From CAZPNX01 sp964588285 (lineage in GTDB: Bacteria; Edwardsbacteria; AC1; EtOH8): 64,000 nucleotides of DNA. Where the stretch lies: positions 1 to 64,000 of the forward strand of contig CAZPNX010000005.1 in NCBI GenBank assembly GCA_964588285.1, given 5' to 3'. How positions within the stretch are numbered: position 1 is the first letter of the stretch; the number at the start of each line of letters is the position of its first letter. This document shows, one piece after another, positions 59,441 through 64,000 of the stretch. The notes beneath the pieces were generated by a model. It saw only the letters and a list, made by a program, of their open reading frames with translations. It was not told where the DNA came from and made no database searches. Made by a program: the position numbers and the translations under genes.

Positions 59441-59550
59441 AGCCGCCTGCCGTCAGGGGGCGGCCGGCGGCCCAGCCCCTAGCGATGAAGGCAGGCTTCG
59501 GCGGGGGAGTTCAAAAGGTTAAATATTTCATGAAATAAAAAGTCTACCAA
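59441..59550. repeat. REP-like GC hairpins and AT-rich lead-in
   Basis: GCCGCCTGCC near 59443 with GGCAGGC at ~59490, CGGCCGGCGG and GGCAGGCTTCGGCGGGG resemble dispersed GCCTGC/GCAGGC elements; another copy is at 33018-33060 ahead of the V4R gene. From ~59515 the sequence turns AT-rich toward the TetR promoter. Confidence 0.4.
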
Positions 59551-59555
59551 TCCCC

Positions 59556-59584
59556 TTGACATAACGGGGATTTTGAGTTATAAT
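59556..59584 (+). promoter_or_regulatory. Perfect consensus promoter of the TetR gene
   Basis: TTGACA (59556-59561), 17 bp, TATAAT (59579-59584). Exact consensus with ideal spacing. Its -10 box overlaps the operator by three bases. Confidence 0.88.
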
Positions 59585-59607
59585 GGAACTGACCAGTCAG
59601 TTCCATT
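59582..59607. promoter_or_regulatory. Operator: perfect 26-bp palindrome
   Basis: AATGGAACTGAC (59582-59593), a CA centre, then the exact complement GTCAGTTCCATT (59596-59607). It covers the end of the -10 box and the start of transcription (~59591) and ends six bases before the regulator's ATG. Such a site is what a TetR dimer pair would bind to repress its own gene; the GAACTGAC half-site is the sequence to look for elsewhere. Confidence 0.85.
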
Positions 59608-59613
59608 ATTTTT

Positions 59614-60213
59614 ATGCGACAGTTAACCGAGAGAAAAAAAGAGGAGATCCTGAAGGCGGCAGCCAGGGTGTTCGCCCAAAGGGGGTTCCAAAGCGCCCTG
59701 GTGGAGGAGGTGGCCCGGGCGGCCGGGGTGGGCAAGGGCACGGTCTACCGCTATTTCAAGGACAAGGAGGACTTGTTCTTCTCCATCATCGACCATGCCG
59801 TAGCTAAGCTGATCGACTCCATGAAGCAGGCCTCCCGTTCCGGAGGCGAGCCGGCCGATTGCCTGCGGGGGATATTCGAGGCCCTGGCCGACTTCGCCCT
59901 CGATAACAAACCTTTCTTCAAGCTGCTCCACCAGGTCGATCCCCGCCATCGGATGAAGCGTTTCGGGCATATACGCCGTCAGAACCAGCGGATTCTATCC
60001 ATAACCGAGGACGTGATCCGAAAGGGGATGAAGAGCGGCGACTTTCGTCGGGGCGATGCCCGGCTCTGGGCCCTGGCCGCCGCCAGCGCCGCCAACAGCG
60101 TCTACATGGCCGGCATCCGGGAGCCTAAAAAAAGGACCACCGATTTCCTTCTGGACCTGATGCTTTGGGGGATGGCCGCCGGACGCGAAACAAAGGGAAA
60201 GATCTTAACGTAA
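59614..60213 (+). CDS. TetR/AcrR family transcriptional regulator
   Basis: 199 residues. The N-terminal DNA-binding domain is classic: ERKKEEILKAAARVFAQRGFQSALVEEVARAAGVGKGTVYRYFKDKEDLFFSIIDHA. The C-terminal helical ligand/dimer domain includes a TetR_C-like LRGIFEALADFALDNKPFFKLLHQVDP. It likely represses its own gene through the adjoining 26-bp palindrome and, by context, the TolC-adaptor-ATPase efflux genes downstream. The inducer is unknown. No ribosome site is evident before the ATG. Confidence 0.92.
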   Translation: MRQLTERKKEEILKAAARVFAQRGFQSALVEEVARAAGVGKGTVYRYFKDKEDLFFSIIDHAVAKLIDSMKQASRSGGEPADCLRGIFEALADFALDNKPFFKLLHQVDPRHRMKRFGHIRRQNQRILSITEDVIRKGMKSGDFRRGDARLWALAAASAANSVYMAGIREPKKRTTDFLLDLMLWGMAAGRETKGKILT

Positions 60214-60510
60214 TCATAATGAGCCAAAGGTTAAACCCAAGCGACCGGTGGAAAGTCAAATAAAAGATAGGACTAATTCTGATAGGTCGAATAAAAACAC
60301 AAAGGCACGAAGGAATATATCTATTTTTAGGAACATCTTGGTGTTCTTTGAGTCTTAGTGTTTCGAAATATTTAAAAATGGTACGGTAGAGTCTGCACCG
60401 AGCAGTTCGCCAGTCTTACTGTAACACTTGCCGTAGTGCTCACCGCAGGTTTACATACCCGTCCGCCGTGGAAAGATAACTTCCCTCGTCAGCAAACACC
60501 GGGTAAAACC
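60214..60510. other. Non-coding spacer with dispersed repeat
   Basis: About 300 bases between the regulator and the TolC gene with no convincing gene. AACACAAAGGCACGAAGGA (60296-60314) and CTTGGTGTTCTTTGAGTC / TTAGTGTTT (~60337-60363) form an imperfect inverted pair of the AAGGCACAAAGG repeat class. No second copy of the TetR half-site GAACTGAC is visible here and I see no clear promoter. Confidence 0.5.
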
Positions 60511-61833
60511 ATGAAAAATTTCATACTCACTGCCATTCTGCTGTCGGCGAGTCCATCAGCAAACGCTTTTGCTCAGGAGGCGCCGCCGCCCAAGGTCTTG
60601 ACGTTGGAGCAATGTCTGAAGATGGCCTTTGACAACAGCCCCGAGTTGATTAAAGCCCGAAGCTCCAGGACCGTGGGCTCGGCCGGCTTGCAGACTTCAG
60701 CCTCGGCGCTACTTCCCAGGCTTTCGGCCAGCTCCTCCTATACCCAGAGCGGCCCGGCCTCTTCTGTGGCGCGCGATGCTTTCGGCAATCCCGTATTAAG
60801 CGAGGGGGGACACAGCAACAGCTACCGCACCAGCATAAACGCCAGCCAGAGCCTGGTAAACCTATCCAACTGGGCCAACCTCAAGGGCTCGATCAACGAG
60901 AACCAGGCCTCGGCCGCAGCCTATGCCCAGTCACTGGCTAACCTGTCCTACCAGGTCAAGGACGCCTATTACAGCCTGATCAAGTTGCGCAAGGCGTTGG
61001 AGGTGGCCCAGGCCTCGGTGGAGCAGGGCCGGGAACAGGTGACCAAGGCCAGGATCATGCACCAGCTGGGCTCCATCAGCAAGTCGGATTTTTTGAAATT
61101 CGAGATCACCCTGTCGCAGAACCGGGTGGCCCTGCTGGAGGCCAGGAAGGCCCTGGCGGCCGGCCAGCAGGCCCTGAGGGCGCTGATCAACGCCGAGGGA
61201 GATTTCGAAGTGGACGACCGGATGGCTTTCCCCGATACTGCGGCCGCGCCTCTGTCGCGCGACTCCCTGCTGGCCCTGGCCAGGCAGAGAAACCCCGGAT
61301 ACCAGGCGGCCCGGGAGCGCTGTCAGGCGGCCCGCGATTACCTTTGGTCGGCCTGGCTGTCAAAGCTGCCCAGCCTGGGGGCCGGATACAGCTACGGTTA
61401 TTCTGACTCGCTGCAGTTTCGCGATTCCCGCAGCTGGAACCGGCACGACAGCTGGAGCTTCTCGCTCACCCTTAACTGGAACATCTTCGACGGCACGGCG
61501 GCCGAGGCCCAAATACGACGGGCCAGAGCCCAGGCAGCTTCGGCCGAGGCCGACTGGATGCTGGCCCAGCGGAACTTGGCCTCCGAGGTCGACCAGGTCT
61601 TCATCGAATGGCAGGCGGCCAGGGAGGAGATTTCCCTGGTCGGGGACCTCAAGCTCCGGGCCGAGGAGGACTTCCGGCTGACCACCGAGAAACACCGCCT
61701 GGGGGCGGCCTCCACTTTGGACCTGCTGACCAGCCAGGTCAACTACAACCAGTCGCAGCGGGAGGCGGTCAACGCCATCTGCTCCTATTACCTGGCCCAG
61801 GCCAAGGTGGACCAGCTGCTGGGCAAGCGTTGA
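60511..61833 (+). CDS. TolC-family outer membrane efflux protein
   Basis: 440 residues from ATG 60511 (an upstream GTG/ATG frame to 60436 has no signal-like sequence). The signal peptide MKNFILTAILLSASPSANAFAQ is followed by two OEP repeats: LTLEQCLKMAFDNSPELIKARSS... and, after ~265, LLALARQRNPGYQAARERCQAARDYLWSAWLSKLPSLGAGYSY. Coiled-coil helices and the ending LGAASTLDLLTSQVNYNQSQREAVNAI are typical. It forms the outer-membrane exit duct of the pump encoded with the next two genes. Confidence 0.92.
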   Translation: MKNFILTAILLSASPSANAFAQEAPPPKVLTLEQCLKMAFDNSPELIKARSSRTVGSAGLQTSASALLPRLSASSSYTQSGPASSVARDAFGNPVLSEGGHSNSYRTSINASQSLVNLSNWANLKGSINENQASAAAYAQSLANLSYQVKDAYYSLIKLRKALEVAQASVEQGREQVTKARIMHQLGSISKSDFLKFEITLSQNRVALLEARKALAAGQQALRALINAEGDFEVDDRMAFPDTAAAPLSRDSLLALARQRNPGYQAARERCQAARDYLWSAWLSKLPSLGAGYSYGYSDSLQFRDSRSWNRHDSWSFSLTLNWNIFDGTAAEAQIRRARAQAASAEADWMLAQRNLASEVDQVFIEWQAAREEISLVGDLKLRAEEDFRLTTEKHRLGAASTLDLLTSQVNYNQSQREAVNAICSYYLAQAKVDQLLGKR

Positions 61834-61858
61834 TTTCGATACTTTAAGGAGAAACCAG

Positions 61859-63142
61859 ATGAACCTTAGGAAGGTGGCCGGGAACAGGAAGGCGCTGGCG
61901 ATCGCCGCCGGCGTCCTGCTGGTGGCGGCGCTGGTGACGGCCAACGTCCTCCGCGGGGCCAAGAGGACCGGCGTCCAGACTGCCAAGGCGAGGAAGGGCC
62001 AGATAATATCGACCGTCTCGGCGCCGGGCAGCGTCAAGGCGGTGACCGAGGTCAAGATCTCGGCCTATGCCATGGGCCGGATCACCCGTCTGCCGGTGAA
62101 GGAGGGCGACAGCGTCAGGAAGGGGCAGGTGCTGGTGCAGATAGACCCGGCCAATTACGCCGCCCAGGTTAAGCAGGCCCGGGCCAGCGTCGAGCTGAAC
62201 AAGGCCAGCCTGGCGCAGAGCGAGCTTGTCTACCAGCGAAACCAGGAGCTTTTTTCCAAGGGGCTGCTGTCGCAGGAGCAGTTCGAGCAGGTGGAGACGG
62301 AATACCGGCTCAGCCAGGCCCGCTACACCCAGGCCGAGGCTTCGCTGGACCAGGTCCAGGACATGCTGGGCAAGACGACCATAACCTCACCCATCAGCGG
62401 GACCGTGGTCCAGCTCAACGTGGAGCTGGGCGAGGTGGTGGTCACCGGGACCATGAACAATCCCGGCTCGGTAATCATGACCGTGTCCGACATGTCACAG
62501 ATGGAGGTCGAGGCCCAGGTGGACGAGAGCGACGTCAGGGACATCGCGGTCGGCCAGCCGGCCGAGATCGAGGTCGACGCCATCCCCGGCCGGACCTTCA
62601 AGGGGACGGTCTCCGAGGTGGGCAACGCCGCCATCGCCACGGCTGCCTCCTACACCAGCACCGGCAGCACCGCCTCGGTCAACTATACGGTGCGGGTCAG
62701 GTTCGATCAGGCCTCGCCGCTGTTGAAATCGGGAATGTCGGCCAACGTGGAGATCACCACCGCCAACAAGAAGGATGTTCTTTTGGTGCCCATCCAATCG
62801 GTGGTGATGCGCAAGGTGGAATCCGAAAAACGGCAGGCGGAGCGGCCCAAGGGAAAAAGAAAGGGCCGGGCCTGGGCCGAGGACACCTTGTCCGAGGGGA
62901 AGAAGAGCAAGGAGAAGGACCAGGAGGTGGTCTATCTGGTGCAAAAGGGCCGGGCGGTCATTGCCCCGGTCACCACCGGCGTCTCGGACCAGGACAACAT
63001 CGAGATCACCGGGGGCTTGGAGGAGGGTCAGGAGGTGGTCAAAGGGCCGTTTCGGGAGCTGCGGAACCTGAAGCACCAGGACCGCGTCAAGATCGAGAAA
63101 GGCAAATTGGGCAAGAAGCCGAACCGGGGAGGCGAGAGGTAG
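61859..63142 (+). CDS. Membrane fusion (adaptor) protein, MacA/HlyD type
   Basis: 427 residues. An N-terminal membrane anchor (~13-32), lipoyl-like halves (GRITRLPVKEGDSVRKGQVLVQIDPANY), a coiled-coil hairpin, TITSPISGTVVQLNVELGEVV, a beta-barrel domain (MEVEAQVDESDVRDIAVGQPAEIEVDAIPGRTFKGTVSEVG) and a membrane-proximal domain. A lysine/arginine-rich loop (~322-348) is inserted in the last part. It bridges the inner-membrane transporter and TolC. It starts 25 nt after the TolC gene with AAGGAG upstream. Confidence 0.92.
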   Translation: MNLRKVAGNRKALAIAAGVLLVAALVTANVLRGAKRTGVQTAKARKGQIISTVSAPGSVKAVTEVKISAYAMGRITRLPVKEGDSVRKGQVLVQIDPANYAAQVKQARASVELNKASLAQSELVYQRNQELFSKGLLSQEQFEQVETEYRLSQARYTQAEASLDQVQDMLGKTTITSPISGTVVQLNVELGEVVVTGTMNNPGSVIMTVSDMSQMEVEAQVDESDVRDIAVGQPAEIEVDAIPGRTFKGTVSEVGNAAIATAASYTSTGSTASVNYTVRVRFDQASPLLKSGMSANVEITTANKKDVLLVPIQSVVMRKVESEKRQAERPKGKRKGRAWAEDTLSEGKKSKEKDQEVVYLVQKGRAVIAPVTTGVSDQDNIEITGGLEEGQEVVKGPFRELRNLKHQDRVKIEKGKLGKKPNRGGER

Positions 63143-63330
63143 CATCAGGGGTAATCTCGATTTATTGCCTTTTAACCGAAAAGGCCGCAGAGATGATTTT
63201 GAATCGAATTTTTCAAAATCAATATTTACAACCGCTATCCTTTTCCTTGTACGAATAAGAATACTCGATACAGGGCAAGCTTTGGGGGTATTGCGGTTAA
63301 GCCGGATGGAGAATGTTTAAGGGTTACCTC

Positions 63331-64000
63331 ATGATGATACGAATGGAGGGTCTGAGCAAGGTCTACCAGATGGACGGGGTCAAGGTCGAGGCCCTTAAGG
63401 GTGTGTCCCTGGAGGTGGCCACCGGCGAGTACGTCTCCATCATGGGGCCTTCGGGTTCGGGCAAGTCGACCCTGATGAACCTGATCGGCTGCCTGGACAC
63501 CCCGACCGCCGGCCGCTATGTCTTGGACGGGATCCAGGTGTCGCAGATGGACGATGACCAGCTGGCGGCGGTGCGCAACAGGAAGATAGGTTTCGTTTTT
63601 CAGACCTTCAACCTGCTGCCGCGCTCTTCGGCCCTGAACAACGTCGAGCTGCCCATGCAGTACGCCGGGGTCGATGTCAAAACCAGGCGGGAGCGGGCCC
63701 AGGCCTCGCTGGAATCGGTGGGCCTGGGCAATAGGATCCACCACAAACCCACCGAGATGTCGGGGGGCGAGAGACAGAGGGTGGCCATCGCCCGGGCCTT
63801 GGTCAACAATCCGGCCATCCTGCTGGCCGACGAGCCCACCGGCAATCTGGACAGCCGCACCGGGGTGGAGATCATGGCCATCTTCGACCGGCTGCACCAG
63901 CAGGGCAAGACCATCATTCTGGTGACCCATGACCAGCGGATCGGAGAACACGCCAACCGAATGGTGAGCCTGCTGGACGGCCAGGTGGTCTCCGACAAAC
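63331..64000 (+). CDS. MacB-system ABC transporter ATPase (3' truncated by window end)
   Basis: 223 codons are visible with no stop. A LolD/MacB-type ATPase: IRMEGLSKVYQMDGVKVEALKGVSLEV, Walker A MGPSGSGKST, FVFQTFNLLPRSSALNNVELPM, signature MSGGERQRVAIARALVNNPAILLADEPTGNLDS with Walker B inside, and the H-loop VTHDQRIGEHANRMVSL. It would power export with the adaptor and TolC genes upstream; a permease gene is expected beyond the window. Start chosen at ATG 63331 (AAGGG eight bases upstream); ATG 63313 is also in frame. The 188-nt spacer before it is AT-richer and shows nothing else. Confidence 0.88.
   Translation, partial: MMIRMEGLSKVYQMDGVKVEALKGVSLEVATGEYVSIMGPSGSGKSTLMNLIGCLDTPTAGRYVLDGIQVSQMDDDQLAAVRNRKIGFVFQTFNLLPRSSALNNVELPMQYAGVDVKTRRERAQASLESVGLGNRIHHKPTEMSGGERQRVAIARALVNNPAILLADEPTGNLDSRTGVEIMAIFDRLHQQGKTIILVTHDQRIGEHANRMVSLLDGQVVSDK

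Overview
The window is about 64 kb of one strongly GC-rich bacterial chromosome, almost certainly a metagenome scaffold: it holds one run of exactly 100 Ns (2379-2478) inside a tandem repeat. The cell wall is clearly diderm, with BamA, Skp, LpxD, a LolC/E permease, an MsbA-type flippase, a family-9 glycosyltransferase, TolC with its partners and a PilMNOPQ type IV pilus machine. Two secreted proteins (1-768 and the endonuclease at 43818-44957) end in FlgD-Ig/type A-like sorting domains. Together these suggest the wider FCB group or one of its candidate phyla; that placement is inference from gene content only.

Layout. 1-2.7 kb: tail of a surface protein, a stand-alone TPR protein and a 23-bp tandem repeat broken by the gap. 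2.7-7.2 kb: bamA, a skp fusion and lpxD, in an outer-membrane operon behind a good sigma70 promoter. 7.2-12.8 kb: an accessory island with a pRiA4b ORF-3 family gene, a large bulged palindrome and an AT-rich type III restriction-modification pair flanked by mirrored GTTTGCGC repeats. 12.8-19.4 kb: class A penicillin-binding protein, divergent from two sugar-nucleotide enzymes (a GlmU-like protein and a GMPP/phosphomannomutase fusion). 19.5-28.1 kb: lysS, lolC-type permease, HEAT protein, typA, a second TPR protein paralogous to the first, and rlmI. 28.1-32.9 kb: etfB and a ferredoxin-fused etfA, a membrane protein, a Cys/Met PLP enzyme and tRNA-Arg(UCG). 33-35.8 kb: a V4R-like sensor domain protein next to type III glutamine synthetase.

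35.8-43.8 kb is the most unusual stretch. A perfect consensus promoter is followed by about 240 nt of leader with two intrinsic terminators whose arms can pair alternatively. Then come a 1035-residue GNAT acetyltransferase fusion, an HDAC-family deacetylase and a heterodimeric ABC exporter, tightly spaced and co-directional.

43.8-48.4 kb: secreted endonuclease I, an ABC-F ATPase, a CsgG/FlgO-like secreted protein and a small lipoprotein. 48.5-53.6 kb: a small HTH protein and the pilMNOPQ operon. 53.7-59.4 kb: rpsT, scpB, a CorC-like CBS protein, a DUF502 protein, an MsbA-like exporter and a heptosyltransferase-like enzyme. 59.5-64 kb: a TetR regulator with a perfect 26-bp palindrome at its own promoter, followed by TolC, a MacA-like adaptor and the start of a MacB-system ATPase, cut by the window end.

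Intergenic DNA is full of short dispersed repeats (CTTCG..CTCAG, AACTAACAG/ATAACAG, AAGGCACAAAGG and GGTTCGA families). One copy has been absorbed in frame into the ABC-F gene. All identifications rest on reading motifs by eye; no database search was run.
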